From Watersipora subatra (Eukaryota; Bryozoa; Gymnolaemata; Cheilostomatida; Watersiporidae), in the NCBI RefSeq assembly GCF_963576615.1, contig NC_088716.1, forward strand, positions 62,280,228 through 62,344,227: DNA of 64,000 nt, given 5' to 3'. The translations under genes and the position numbers were made by a program. Positions 34,801 through 45,913 of the stretch are shown piece by piece (the stretch's first letter is position 1; each line of letters starts with the position of its first letter). The notes below the pieces were generated by a model. The model did no database searches, was not told the origin of the DNA, and was given only the letters and a program-made list of their open reading frames with translations.

Positions 34801-35838
34801 ATGATGAAAGAAGATTACGCTAGCATTGATGCCGCAGTAACCTGGTGTTGTCAGTACTTCAAAGAGAATCTGTTTGAAGAATGGATAACAGCTAGTGGAG
34901 AATGGGTAAGCTTGTAGAAGATGCAACTCTGACACAACTTCAATTAGATAAATTAGTAAATACAAAAATAGCTAACATATTATGTTTCAAATGTGAATAA
35001 GTTGATACGTGCCAAAAATGGGCCACAATAAAAAAATATTTTGATAAGACAGTTAAAGTGAACTCATCAAACTTATGCCCTGTTCAGCCATTGAAAACCT
35101 GTAAACAATTTTGGACTAAATTGTAATTGAAATTTTTTTACAGGTTTTCAATGGCTGAACATTGAACACCATGTATTATATAATTAGTCACACAAAGTGT
35201 GACTAATTATAGTTACATAATATGTTATATTATGTAACTAGTCACACTTTATGAAACTGTTCTATCATAGTATAACTAGTCTAACACCTTACAATTGTTG
35301 AACTAACTACAATCCCACTGATCATTTGGTACTACAAATAACTTCTGACTATATACTTACTCACTCAGTATCTACGAATTATTTCCAATATAACCCGCCA
35401 ACAATATAAAACTAAACAATCACCATTAGGTCATTTAGTCATTACAGTTATGGGTAGTTATTGATTACACATTGAATGATAAGCTCTATATAATCTTGGA
35501 TTTAGATTATTTTATAGCTGTGGTCACTAAACTTGTTTGCCCTTGCTTGTATGTGAGCATGTAGCTTTCTGATGCTATTAACCAAAGTAGAACTAGGAAA
35601 TCAAACAATGCTGAAGCCATGTTCTGATGCATTACATATCTTATGAATTTATAAAGTCTGCATGTTGACTATTGTGTTTTAATTACTCTAATGCTTGGTC
35701 GTATATTAACAGGGCAGCTTACCTCCAGTGCACCCACCAAAAGTCTTGCCTTTACGAAGCAGATTACCAGGACCTGGACCTATGTCCTGCGGAATATTAG
35801 CAGTAGCTGCAGGAGTTGGGATTACTTACATGATGTGA
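28850..35838 (+). CDS. BCL-2 family protein, gene 2 (complete, 258 aa)
   Basis: Five exons: 28850-29139, 30336-30400, 30533-30687, 34765-34905, 35713-35838; all junction phases fit (2, 1, 0, 0). Exon 1 starts at ATG and ends with a BH4-like helix (TTRDILIHYIAYR, residues about 85-97) after a Cys/Pro-rich N-terminus. Exon 2 and the start of exon 3 give a BH3-like ILADLG|NRID (about 115-123), with Asn for the canonical Asp. Exon 3 has BH1 (FEDKQITWGRLAL, about 158-170). Exon 4 has BH2 (EEWITASGEW, to 217). Exon 5 gives a Pro-rich linker and a tail anchor (CGILAVAAGVGITYMM). Exons 3 and 4 have exactly the sizes of their counterparts in gene 1 (155 and 141), showing tandem duplication. The layout resembles multi-domain BAX/BAK/BOK or BCL-2-like proteins; the subfamily is undecided. 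Intron 3 holds element B copy 2 and intron 4 holds palindromes. Exon 2 has a weak pyrimidine tract. Confidence 0.9.
31448..31770. other. Locally GC-rich block in BCL-2 gene 2 intron
   Basis: Within intron 3, sequence such as 'gccgagcaccgccagtagtt' and 'gccgccgaccctagtgccgc' is much richer in G+C than its surroundings and contains several CGs. No open frame with domain support. It may be an old repeat fragment. Confidence 0.4.
32697..34106. mobile_element. Element B copy 2, inverted relative to copy 1, in BCL-2 gene 2 intron
   Basis: The right end is 'aaatacaggttttacgg' followed by TA (34107-34108). The left end, after TA at 32695-32696, has lost part of the inverted repeat ('cctttatttaaacgcc'). 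Internal text around 33190-33540 is the reverse complement of 24037-24360 in copy 1. It has no intact transposase. Confidence 0.8.
34107..34277 (-). pseudogene. Transposase N-terminal fragment with a helix-turn-helix, cut by element B
   Basis: A 57-codon minus-strand frame runs from an ATG at 34277 to a stop created at the junction with element B copy 2. Its peptide (KEKLELACKLMDEGGFSLRE, then SRLRKW) has the spacing of a pipsqueak/HTH DNA-binding domain as found in pogo/Tigger-type transposases. On the far side of element B (below 32695) the frame stays open for about 30 codons, consistent with insertion into a transposase ORF. Assignment by pattern only. Confidence 0.45.
35081..35161. repeat. 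Fold-back element with perfect 25-bp arms
   Basis: 'tgttcagccattgaaaacct' at the left is the exact reverse complement of 'aggttttcaatggctgaaca' at the right, with the match continuing through 'gtaaa'. The spacer is about 31 bases. It has the structure of a minimal MITE in intron 4 of BCL-2 gene 2. Confidence 0.9.
35180..35249. repeat. Overlapping palindromes
   Basis: 35180-35210 is a perfect hairpin (14-bp arms, loop aaa, core 'ttagtcacac'). 35211-35239 is another (13-bp arms, core 'agttacataatat'). 'gtgtgacta' before and 'tagtcacac' after also pair around the second, so two alternative foldings compete. Confidence 0.88.
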
Positions 35839-35883
35839 CAAAATATACCTCTAGTTGCTGTGCTAACTAGTTCCTTGACAGAA

Positions 35884-35889
35884 AATAAA
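35884..35889 (+). terminator. Polyadenylation signal, BCL-2 gene 2
   Basis: AATAAA about 45 bases downstream of the TGA stop at 35836-35838. Confidence 0.6.
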
Positions 35890-36277
35890 AAATTAAAATC
35901 AAGCTTTTAGAATTGCAAGAGTAATGTATTGTAATTCAACAGTGCTCTTGGCAGCTGGTTCTTTCAGACAGTATTTATAACGGCACATGGCTTTTGGCAC
36001 AACAAGATTATTCAAAGCTAAAAGTGTATAGCCCTACTGTCAGTTTTTCCCTAATACACTGATTTATTAACATTTCTGAGCTAAAGATAGTGGCAGGTTT
36101 TGGATGGTGAAGAGCAGTAATATAAAAGGATAAATGACAAATTCCATAGATAACTGAAGTTGGACATTTTTGCTAGTTTGAAAGAATGCACACCTTGGAG
36201 CTTGCATGCCGAGTGTTTGTGTCTTCAAAACTGGTTTTTGTTATTCTAATATCAAAATCATTGTTAAAAACACAATA

Positions 36278-37154
36278 CAGTGCACCCTCAAAATACGATT
36301 TTGATCCGTTCTAGGATTGGCATTGCATGATGGAAAAATCGTATGTAGAGGTAGAGAAACCATAGTAATTATATAATGCAAACATCCCTCGGTAAAAATC
36401 ATCAAAACTTTATATAAGTGCTGTACATATTAAAAATTAGTAACAAAATAATATGCTAACCTTAGTAACTATAGTTACCTACAGTAACTTCATTGTATTT
36501 AGTAGTTATGATCTACAATAAAATGTAACATTATAATGTACTGTAGAGAGTTCTTACTTTCAAGACAGACACACGAAAACAAAAATTTTGAGTTTGCCTT
36601 AAATAAGTTTAGCTTACTAAACACACACACTTAAAGTTAAGCTTTAAGATGTATTTTCAACTATTTTACTGAATTTCAACATTTTACCACTAAAATTTTA
36701 TCACTTATTAGTTTCAGTCTTCGCTTTCGCTATAACTTTAAGCGAGTCTGTTTAAAACTTTCTTCAATACTGTTTTCGTGATGAAGTTGATCTTTGTTAG
36801 CAGGTTAAGAGAAGTTGTCGACCTTTTGTTTGAAGAGATTGTAACTCGAACTTTGCTACTGGTTTTAGCGGGAAAGTATATTACCATTTTACACACGAGA
36901 ATTGCTGAACTGAGAGAAATCAGTCATCGTGTCTCTTTCGGGCGTTTGAAAAATATTTTTGGGGGGCGATATTTTGGCGTCTTTGTTATTTTGACGTAAT
37001 AAGCACACCGACTGACAAATTTTAAATTGAATGAAATTTGGTGAAATGGAACGGTGAAAAAAGATTCTTATGGTAGGGTAAAAAAATCTTGATGTTTCAC
37101 TTTGTAAGGTGAAAAAATCGTATAACAGGGTAATCGTATCCTGAGGGTGTACTG
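36278..37154. mobile_element. TA-target MITE, CAGTGCACCCTCAAAATACG family
   Basis: The left end 'cagtgcaccctcaaaatacg' and right end 'gtatcctgagggtgtactg' are inverted repeats flanked by TA (36276-36277, 37155-37156). Internal sequence overlaps that of element G copies, so the two families share a core with different ends. The frame at 36778-36999 has no domain. Confidence 0.85.
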
Positions 37155-37431
37155 TATTATGATTATATTGGTATAAAAATGCTGCCAGTTATCTTTTGAG
37201 CCTAAAAATAAGACAAAAGCTTAACAGTATGTAATAAAACTGAAGATCGAGAAAGAAATCCTAGTGGACCAACTCAATGACATGAGTGGTGGCTCTGAAA
37301 AGAGCCACACTGGAACGACTCTGTAGAGTAGCCCAGACTGTAGGATGCCCTCTCATACCAACGCGATTTTATGGGTAAGACAAGATATCCAATGCAGGGG
37401 GCATGATGGAGATATAAAAATATGAGGCGAC

Positions 37432-38440
37432 CAAAGCCATTATATACTAGCTATACTATCCGCGGTTGCCTGGACAATAAAAAAATATTTGGACAGAAAA
37501 TTTATTTGTATTTAACATATAACGACATCTGCCATTTAACTTTCAAATTACATATCATGAGAAAAGTTTTTTGTGTAGTTAAAATAAATCAAGAGAGAAA
37601 ATAAAACAAATGGAAAGGTTTTCAAACTTTGTCAATCAACTGCAACTTTCAAACTTGATATCATGCGGTAAATGTTTTGCAAAGGTCAAATAAATTTAAA
37701 GAAAATGAAACAACTATAAAAGGGTTTAAATGTAAATGTGAAATAATTAGCAAGTAATAGCTAAATTAAGTCTGTCTTGCTATGATTACAATAAAAGATG
37801 ATCCGGTAATGATACAATTAATATAAACTGAGTAAAACAAGGTACAAATCCTGAATATGTCGAATTAATAATAACAATTTGCGCATAGAAGTGTGTGTAT
37901 AAAAAGGTTACTGTTCCACCAGAAGCTATCCATCAAAACTTTGAATACGATGATACTGGTACCTCTCGACACTGGTACAAATGTAAAAATGAAATATCGT
38001 ACTACCTTCGTCAGATTGAACGGTGAATGTAGAGGCCATTCCTACTCTAGATAATACAATTGTGACCGTGAAAAGTATTGACCTTCACCGCAATTTAGGA
38101 ATTGAACCTTACGAAAAGCCAGAAGTAGGAGTTCCCGAAAACACAAAAAAGCATCGTGTTTTATCGAGTTAATAGAATTTAAAATAATGTATAATTTAGT
38201 GTGTGCAAACGCTTTTCGGTATATGATAATGTATTTTATTAATATGCTTTGCGTAGCTCAGTGGTAGAGCTCGCCGTAATAAAATTTGGGGAAACGATCT
38301 CCGTGAGTGCAAATTCATCAGGACGCGGAATTTTAATTTTAAGATTTTAATAGCTATAGCTGGACGTACCGAAGGAAAGAAAGAAAACAGACGACAAACT
38401 TTGAGAAATACTATATATATATAGATATATAAGGATTTCT
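37432..38440 (+). repeat. Dispersed repeat with tRNA-like 3' module, copy 2
   Basis: It aligns with 1272-2406 from 'gcggttgcctggacaataaa' through 'tactgttccaccagaagcta' to the 'acaaactttgaga' tail. The tRNA-like module at about 38252-38325 begins 'gcgtagctcagtggtagagc', very close to a canonical tRNA 5' end and A box; the B-box region ('gagtgcaaattcatc') is weaker. The internal frame has stops. Confidence 0.75.
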
Positions 38441-39119
38441 GAGTCTGCGTTTAACCTAGAAGATGCCAATTGACGAGAATGATAAAAGTTTTTACACATT
38501 TGACAAGTTTATTCACACTTCACATGTCAATAAAATTTATTTATGCCCATGGTCGCTTGTCGAAGTAGTTTAGGTATTTGTTCCAGTTAGTTATTGGTTG
38601 TTTAAATTTCTTTAAATGATATTTTTTCGTTTTGTATACTTTTTGCATACGTATATTTTTTGTCGAGACGAGATTTTGTATTTGTTTTATCTTCAGGATA
38701 TGTATTTCTATTGAGAATACTGTTCTCTACATTCTGTACGTAATTTTTCAAGGGAATTTTGTTAGTGCCTAGTTTATTGCGCCATGATACCTAGCTGTTA
38801 CACAATAATTGTTCATTGTTATGTTTGTAGAGATTTTGCAAAGTTAGCAGACAGCATGATTGGTCAGCTCCAACAATCACTGTTAAGCTCTAGCCTGTCC
38901 ACTAATGCAACATACATGTAAATACTGAGGCAATTGTTTCGCAAGACAGTTGGTGTTTTGCTCCTAATATAAGAGACACGTTGATGTATTACTTCAGTAA
39001 AATTGTATATTAGTTGGAGAACTATCTTATCTTGCTGATCGCCAGTTAAATTATTGACAGCAAGCTTGGAGAAGGTCGCGATGATGATTAAAATTCACTG
39101 ATCTTACAAAGGGTTTAGT
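38441..39119. other. Spacer
   Basis: AT-rich, with no open frame, array or element ends that I can define. Confidence 0.4.
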
Positions 39120-39400
39120 TTCATCCTGCTAGTGCCAGCAGGTTGTACTTTAGGAAACGTTGGGTTCTGCACACTCTGTTGGTTTCAGCAGTGAACAAGT
39201 GAGTTGATTTCAGAGCCCTTCATTTGGGTTAAGCAGGTTGTACTATAGGCATTGGGTTCAGTGCATTCTGTTGGTTTCAATTAAGCACAAGTGAATTGGT
39301 TTCAGCTCCTTCCTGTTGGGTTCAGCATAATGGTAGCCTACTATAGGAAATGCTAGGTTCAGCACACTCTGTTGGTTTCACCAGAGACCTAGTGAGTCGG
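39120..39400. repeat. About 95-110-bp tandem repeat, about 3 units
   Basis: The words 'gcacactctgttggtttca' and 'agcaggttgtact(a/t)tagg' recur three times with variable spacing. It is a decayed tandem repeat next to element F copy 2. Confidence 0.7.
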
Positions 39401-39470
39401 TCTCAAGAACATAACTTGAAGACACCAAAAGTGAAAGATGTCTCCACCCCACTCCAATCAATTTTGCTTT

Positions 39471-40200
39471 AAAGGTTGACTTGCAACAAAATTCACATTA
39501 CAGTTATTTGGTATCAAAGATTTACAATCTTTTACTCTGCTGTGTTGTAGGTGCAAAATATGTGGAGATGTGATTACAAGCTCTTAAAAGCTAAAAAACG
39601 AACAGTTAATCGCAGCCATCATGAAACTGCCGTAGATAAGAATCCCTTTCCAAAATGGCTCAAATGGGACGTACCAGAACACGATGGCTTCTGTTTACAC
39701 TCTCATGCAACCTCATTTGTCGAATTGTTTTCACAAATATACTTCACACATTCAATAAAACCATGTCTAATGACCTTACGCATCTATTTCGTCATCATTG
39801 TAATGCTGTCACTTTGAGCACTGACATGTCAAAACCTACCGTAAAAATTCGTTTAATTTTTAATGTTAGCTTGAAGGATTGCATATCATCTTCTGATAAA
39901 CATGACGAGCCTGTTGGTCACCTGTGATAGTCAAAAAATGCTGCAGAAATTATTCACGCTGTTTGGTAGGAAGAATGGGTCACATGATCAGATTACGACT
40001 AAACGATTAGGCCAAGCCAAAACTGTACACTAGCGAGCATCTATATTTGGTAAGAGCTCATCGGTAAAACTCGAGGTATTTGTCTTAAACTAGTGCTACG
40101 AGAAGTTTCATATCGAGCCTTTTATTGGCAATTCAATTCACGTGAGAACATACAACGTAAAAACAACGTCAGAGAAATAAATTAAAATTACATATTAGAA
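39471..40200. mobile_element. Element F copy 2 (one end lost), showing the empty site
   Basis: It begins like 4331 ('aaaggttgacttgcaacaaa') and continues uninterrupted through 'gtgcaaaatatgtggagatg' at the place where copy 1 holds element A. It then matches the reverse complement of 5700-6010. The distal inverted repeat is missing at 40200. Confidence 0.75.
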
Positions 40201-40284
40201 TCAAGTTGACGAACAACAGGTGGAGTACCCTGAACAACAAACTAAAACGCGTTATGTTATTTTTTGCAACTTTAATAAGCATGG

Positions 40285-40292
40285 CTCTTGGT
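40285..40292. repeat. hAT target-site duplication, left
   Basis: 'ctcttggt', identical to 46353-46360. Confidence 0.85.
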
Positions 40293-40527
40293 TAGAGCTG
40301 GTATGGGTAGCTCGTCCGGTCTTGATCCACCGGGTCAGAGGTGCCCGGGTTGGGCCACCCGACCCTCGGGTCTTCCTATACAAAAACACGGGTAGGTTTA
40401 TGGCTAAACGAGAGTGATAGTATATCACCTTTTTTCAGTGCGATTGAAATAGAGTCGCGCTTAGTGCTAGCGCCGAAGGACCAGGCAAAATAAAACAAGG
40501 TGAGTCAAGACTATATTTTTACGTCTT

Positions 40528-40762
40528 TGTAATATCCTAGACATTGGAATTGTCTTCCTTTATTGCTGGGTTTTGTAAACAAATTAATTGTCATAGATAT
40601 GACAGGATACAAGCCTCGTTTTAAATTGAAAGTCAGTACATTAGGCTGTCTTATTATGTAAGCTTTCTTCTTGAATTGCCGCTGCTGAACTGTACAGTTG
40701 TGTATTTATAATCTGATTATTGTGTGAATACATCTGACTTATATAATTACAATGATGTTATA
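40528..40762 (+). repeat. gypsy 5' LTR
   Basis: Begins 'tgtaatatcctagacattgg' and ends 'gatgttata'. The following 'atggagacaagg' is where a primer site should be; I cannot assign the tRNA. Confidence 0.9.
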
Positions 40763-40888
40763 ATGGAGACAAGGATGGGATCCAGACTGTTTGTGGCAAC
40801 CATCTCACTCTAAAAGCTAAGTAGATTGGTCTTTATCTTTAGGGTATTTTCTTTTCTTCCTTCATTTCTGATTAAATTTGGGTTCAGA

Positions 40889-43800
40889 ATGGATAGCAAG
40901 GAGCCAGGCAATTTCTCTCCAGACGGCGATGCTTCAATAGTTTCCACGAATTGGAGATTGTGGGTTGAAGAATTTAAGGCCTTTTCTGACTCGAAGGGAA
41001 TTTTTAATTTGGATGGGGAAAAGAACCTCAACATGAGGGCTTAGAGAAAGGCGCTCTTGTTGTACCATGCTGGGGCCAGGGTTAGGGAAATTCATGGCAC
41101 GTTGGTAGCTACTGATAAAGACGATTACAACGGGTTTAGGCGACATTCAGACGAATATTTTACGGTGGCTCCTAACGAGACTTTTCAGCGTCATGTGTTT
41201 CGTAAGATGGTGCAATTGGAAAATGAGACAGTTAGCCAATACTGTGCGCGATTAAGGAAGGCGGGTGGTAATGGATGCAATTACCACAACGTGAATGATC
41301 AATTTAGGGATCAAATCGTGGAATATTGTATATTAGATGTGCTAAGAAAGCGCTTGATGGAAGGAAACGCTTTAACTCTCGAACGCACACTGGTTTTGGC
41401 TAGTACACACGAGTCAAAAGAAAGTAGATTCCGGGAGATGAGTAGCAGACCGCTGTTGAACAGGGTTAGTGATAATAGGCCAGGCACCAATAGGAGTAGT
41501 AATGGTTTTCGTGGCAGTAGGACAAGCTTAGATAGGGGTAGTAGGGTTGCTAACAAATTTCGAGGTAAAGCCCGATGCAATGGATGTGGTAGGGAAAATT
41601 CACATGCTATGTGCCCGGCCAAGGGCAGACAATATTTCAAGTGCAAAGAATACAATCATTTTAAATCTGTGTGTAGGGGTAAGCATGTAAATTATGTAGA
41701 ACAGAACGATGAAGATTCTAGCGATAGGCCTGACGCTGGTAATGTTAGTCAGAACCCTGATAGATTTGCTTTCACATTGAATTCTATCAACAAAGTAGGA
41801 CTTCGCCGAGCTGTGGTGCAAGTGAGAGGTGTAGATGTGAAATTTATTTTGGATTCAGGGGTGGATTGCAATGTCATAGATAAACCTACGTGGGAAACGC
41901 TTAAAAAAGGTGGTAATGTAGTTGAAAAGTCAGAGCGCTCCGGTCCGAAAATTTATTCATATACATCACAGAAACTGCTGTTAGTGATAGGGCAGTTTTG
42001 GGCAGAGATACAATGTTCTGGTAATGGTAAGATGGCCAAAAATACCAAATTTTTGGTGATTGACAGCGTGACTGAGGCTCTATTGGGGATAGAAACATGT
42101 ACGGAGTTGGTGCTGATCAGTATTTCTACAAATCTTGTCATTGAGGAGAGGGTGGCCTGGAAAAGTAAGTTTCCAAAATTGTTCTCAGGAGGTATAGGAA
42201 AAGTTGGTGGTGAGATAACACTTTTAATTGATCATACAGTTGTGCCTGTTGCTCAACCATATCGTAGGGTGCCATTTTCTGTTCGCGAAAAATTAGAAAA
42301 GCACTTGGATGAGTTATGCTCTTTAGACATCGTTGAACCAGTAGAGGGGCCTACAACATGGAGTAGCGGGGTGGTCATTGTGCCAAAGGCTGATGGCAGC
42401 ATTAGGTTGTGTGTAGATATGAGGCAGGCCAACAGAGCCATAATCAGACATCACTACCCTGTGCCCACGGTGGATGAGTGATTGCTAGACATGAATGGGT
42501 CCAAGGTTTTTTCGAAAATTGACATGAAAATGGGGTTTCATCAAGTCGTTTTAAACAAAAAGTCTAAGGATATTACATTTACCACCCGTGCTGGTCAATA
42601 CCGTTACAAACGGCTTAGCTTTGGTATTTGCGCTGCCCCTTAAATATACCAAAGGAAAGTTGCCGACATAATTGCAGGGATTCTAGGGGTAGTGAACTTA
42701 GCTGATGATATAGTAGTACATGCAGGTAACATGGCAGAGCATAATGAACGCTTAGAATTGACACTTGAGCAACTAGAAAATGCAGCGCTAACTGTAAATG
42801 AAGGCAAGTGTGTTTTTGGGGCCGAGCAGATCACTTTTGTAGGACATAGAATTTTCAGCCAGGGGGTTGATCCAGGCTCAGACAAGGTTAAGGCCATATC
42901 AGGAGCATCAATACCAAAAACTGTAAGGGAATTGAAAAGTTTTCTAGGGTTAGTGAGCTATTGTTCAAGGTTTATTTTTGATTTCTCATCTAGAACAGAG
43001 TTGTTGCGAAGGATGACCATCGGCAAGCAGTCTGCAATGCAACTGGCGTTTGGGGGGCAGGAATTAAAGGCTTTTCAGGGTTTGAAATGTACGTTAGCTC
43101 ATACAAGGACACTGGCGTTTTTTGACTTGGATTCCGATACTTTGCTATACACAGATGCAAGTCCCGTGGGCTTAGGGTGTCTGCTCGTTCAAGTACAGGG
43201 AGGGGTTGATAGGGTCATCTGCTATGCTTCGAGGGCGTTGACTCAAGTTGAGAAACGATACTGTCAGACAGAAAAAGAAGCTTTGGCCATAGTCTGGGCA
43301 TGCGAAAGACTCCACCATTATTTGTTTGGGGTTAAATTCACTCTCATGACAGATCACTAGCCATTGGAGGTGATCTATACCAATCACAAAAAGAAATCTC
43401 CCTCTGCTCGAATTGAGAGAAGGGTCTTGCGTCTCCAGAGTTATGATTTTCGCGCGAAATACATAAAAGGGTCATTGAACATTGCAGACTGCTTATCTAG
43501 AATACTGACGGGTCAATATGGATCTCCAATGGAGTCTGTAGAAAACACTGAGCTTTTTGTTAGGCAGGTAGTTGTGGACGATTTGTTAGGTTTTGAGGCA
43601 ATAACGGCTAAACATGTTGAGAGAATATCTGACAGAGATGGGGAATTGGGTTATGTAAGGCGTGCAATAGCTGAAGGTTCATTTGACAATGCACCAAAAG
43701 ACATAGCAAAGCAATTTAGACCCGTTATTGATGAGTTGTGTGTTATTGGCCAAGTAGTGTTGAGGGGAAACAGGATAGTTGTACCGGTGGAGTTGAGACA

Positions 43801-44931
43801 TAAAACGATTGAGCTGGGACACGAAGGACATCTTGGTATTGTGGGTACTAAGCGTAACTTGAGAGCGAGGGTCTGGTGGCCGGGTATGGATGCAGAAATA
43901 GAATGTTATGTTAAGCGGTGCAAGGGTTGTCAATTAGTAGGTCAGGCGCAGGAAAGAGACCCAGTTAGAGTCACTGAGTTGCCAAATGGGCCCTGGGAAG
44001 ACTTTGCATGCAACTTATTGGGTCCACTAGAGAATGGTAGATATATATTTGTCGTGGTAGACTACTATAGCAGGTTTTTTGAGTGTGTATTCATGCAGTC
44101 CATTGTTAGCGGCAAAATCATAAAAACTTTGGTTGAGATTTTTGACAAGCATGGATTGCCTTTGAGCTTAAAATCAGATGATGGACCTCAGTTTATTTCT
44201 CGGGAGTTTGCTGGATACATGGAAAGTATGGGCATTAGGCATGATTTATTGACACCGCGATAGCCCGAGTCTAATGAGGAGGTAGAGCGTCAGAATCGTT
44301 CATTGATGAAGAGAGTTAGGATTGCCATAGCTGAGGGTAGGAACGTAGCAGGGGAGTTAAGGAAATACCTGTTGGCTTACAGAAACACTCCACATTCGAT
44401 CACTGGTAAACCTCAATTAGAAATGCTTTTCAAGGCAAAAATTACGGGTAAAGGTCCCCTCAGGTGCAAGATATCTTTGGGGAGTCGGAGGAACGGGATC
44501 GTGATGCGGAAGTAAAAAATCAGATGGTTGTCAAACGTAATCAGAACAAGTCGGGGCCCGACTTTGAGGTGGGCGATTTAGTGCTGTTGAAAAGGGATAC
44601 TCAGTCAAAATGCCAGACACCATTCCATCATGATCCATATAAAGTATGAGAAGTATGCGGTCCCATGTTGACGTTAGAGTCGGTGGATCGCGGAATAGTG
44701 AAACGAAATGTAACGCATGTTAAACGTTTTTACTCCCCGGAAACTAATTTATCTGTTGTAGATGAAGCTGGAAATAGTGGAGGAACCACCCTACCACCAG
44801 CCCAAAATTACGGCTATGACCGCGACCAACAAGACCACAGACCCACACTGCTTGTTGAGAGTCAGTACGAGAGGAGCCAGACACACCAGTTCGACCGGAT
44901 ACGCCCGCAAGAGAACTACCCGCTAGTCTAA
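40889..44931 (+). pseudogene. gypsy gag-pol remnant
   Basis: The frame from the ATG at 40889 is interrupted by stops at 41042, 42479, 42641, 43358 and 44261, and shifts frame near 44460-44515; another stop is at 44647. Recognisable parts: gag with a degenerate zinc knuckle region (CNGCGRENSHAMC, then FKCKEYNH with a first Cys lost) at about 41577-41680; aspartic protease motif ILDSGVD at about 41848; RT from about 42260 (VPKADGSIRLCVDMR, then LADDIVV at about 42700); RNase H (LLYTDASPVGLG) at about 43140; integrase HHCC zinc domain (about 43815-43940) and core. In the core the first catalytic Asp position reads Asn (codon at 44012), while the second Asp (SDDGPQF) and Glu (EEVERQN) remain. Clearly non-functional. 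Confidence 0.9.
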
Positions 44932-45265
44932 TCACCCCGATGAGTGGTCGAGACAGTGCGCTTGAGAGTGAATCCTCAACAAGGCCGATAAGAGACAGAA
45001 GACTACCGGCATATCTAAACGAATACATAATATGAACTAAGCCGTCAACGCATACATTAGCTATAAAGGGAGCAAACCCTAGCCTGAGTCACTCGAGATA
45101 ACGGTACAGACATCCCGAGTGCTTGTAAGGGAAAGCACACCCGCCCTATTATGAGGCATGCTTGGAACAGAGATTTCCCAGCTGCGGCTGGGTTTATTAT
45201 GCTGCCAGGGTTTAATTTACAGTGTCCGCAACAGGCGTTTAGACTAATGTAAATGGCTAAAATGT

Positions 45266-45325
45266 AATAATGTCATAATAACTATATATATATATATCTA
45301 TATATATATATGTGTGTATTTGTGT
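45266..45325. repeat. TA microsatellite
   Basis: A run of 'tatatatatatc' and 'tgtgtg' words lies just inside the gypsy 3' LTR. Confidence 0.7.
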
Positions 45326-45381
45326 GTTTGATAATATTTCTTATTACTGACTGTAGCTAAATCTTATACGTGAACATGAAG

Positions 45382-45617
45382 TGTAATATCCTAGACATGG
45401 AAATTGTCTTCCTTTATTGCTGGGTTTTGTAAACAAATTAATTGTCATAGATATGACAGGATACAAGCCTCGTTTTGAATTGAAAGTCGCACATTAGGCT
45501 GTCTTATTATGTAAGCTTTCTTTTTAAATTGCCTCTGCTGAGCTGTACAGTTGTGTATTTATAATCTGATTATTGTGTGAATACATCTGACACTTATATA
45601 ATTATGACGATGTTATA
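45382..45617 (+). repeat. gypsy 3' LTR
   Basis: Begins 'tgtaatatcctagacatgga', ends 'gatgttata'. It is alignable along its full length to the 5' LTR with about 5% differences. Confidence 0.9.
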
Positions 45618-45679
45618 GTCTGCGCCAATAGTCTTTGAACTATAGGTTTCATAACGTTTTTCGGCAAGAAATAATCAAC

Positions 45680-45913
45680 ATGTCGATGGTCTGGGAGTTC
45701 ATGAAGAAGCCAGTCACAAAAGGGAAAGACCAAGTTATTTGTACAATATACGAAAGCAAGTTAAGCTATAAAGAAGGGTCCGCCTCAATACTATTGAGGC
45801 ATTTACAACGAAGGCATCCTGAGGAGCTTGAAAGCGCGTCTAAGAACCTTCAATTCAGCAGATTTATTTTATTTTTAGTTTTTTTCACTAATACCAGAAG
45901 TTTTAGGAAGTGA
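45680..45913 (+). CDS. Degenerate BED-type zinc finger ORF of the hAT-like element
   Basis: The peptide starts MSMVWEFMKKP and continues through KDQVICTIYESKLSYKEGSA to LLRHLQRRHPEE. This is the BED-finger pattern (aromatic-rich start, Cys pair, then His-x4-His), except that the second Cys of the CxxC pair is Tyr. The frame runs off into a hydrophobic, non-conserved tail, with no dimerisation or catalytic hAT domain downstream. It is expected to be a DNA-binding remnant, probably not functional. The gypsy 5' LTR insertion lies upstream, in the element's leader. Confidence 0.65.
   Translation: MSMVWEFMKKPVTKGKDQVICTIYESKLSYKEGSASILLRHLQRRHPEELESASKNLQFSRFILFLVFFTNTRSFRK

Larger units (their letters stand above)
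40528..45617 (+). mobile_element. Ty3/gypsy LTR retrotransposon, degraded
   Basis: LTRs of 235-236 bp lie at 40528-40762 and 45382-45617, differing at about a dozen places. The flanks 'gtctt' and 'gtctg' look like a nearly preserved 5-bp target duplication. Between the LTRs are gag and pol in the order protease, RT, RNase H, integrase, the Ty3/gypsy order. No envelope-like frame follows integrase. Several nonsense codons and a frameshift make it inactive. It sits inside the hAT-like element. Confidence 0.93.

Noticed and set aside
38252-38325. Functional tRNA gene
   Set aside because: Only the 5' part looks like a tRNA; the acceptor stem does not close and B box is weak. It recurs within a dispersed repeat.
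39551-39927. Two overlapping plus frames as genes
   Set aside because: They lie in element F, are mirrored at 5721-5906 in copy 1, and lack any domain.
44665-45030. Envelope gene downstream of gypsy integrase
   Set aside because: Short frame with no signal peptide, TM helix or glycosylation pattern; reads as the integrase C-terminal tail.
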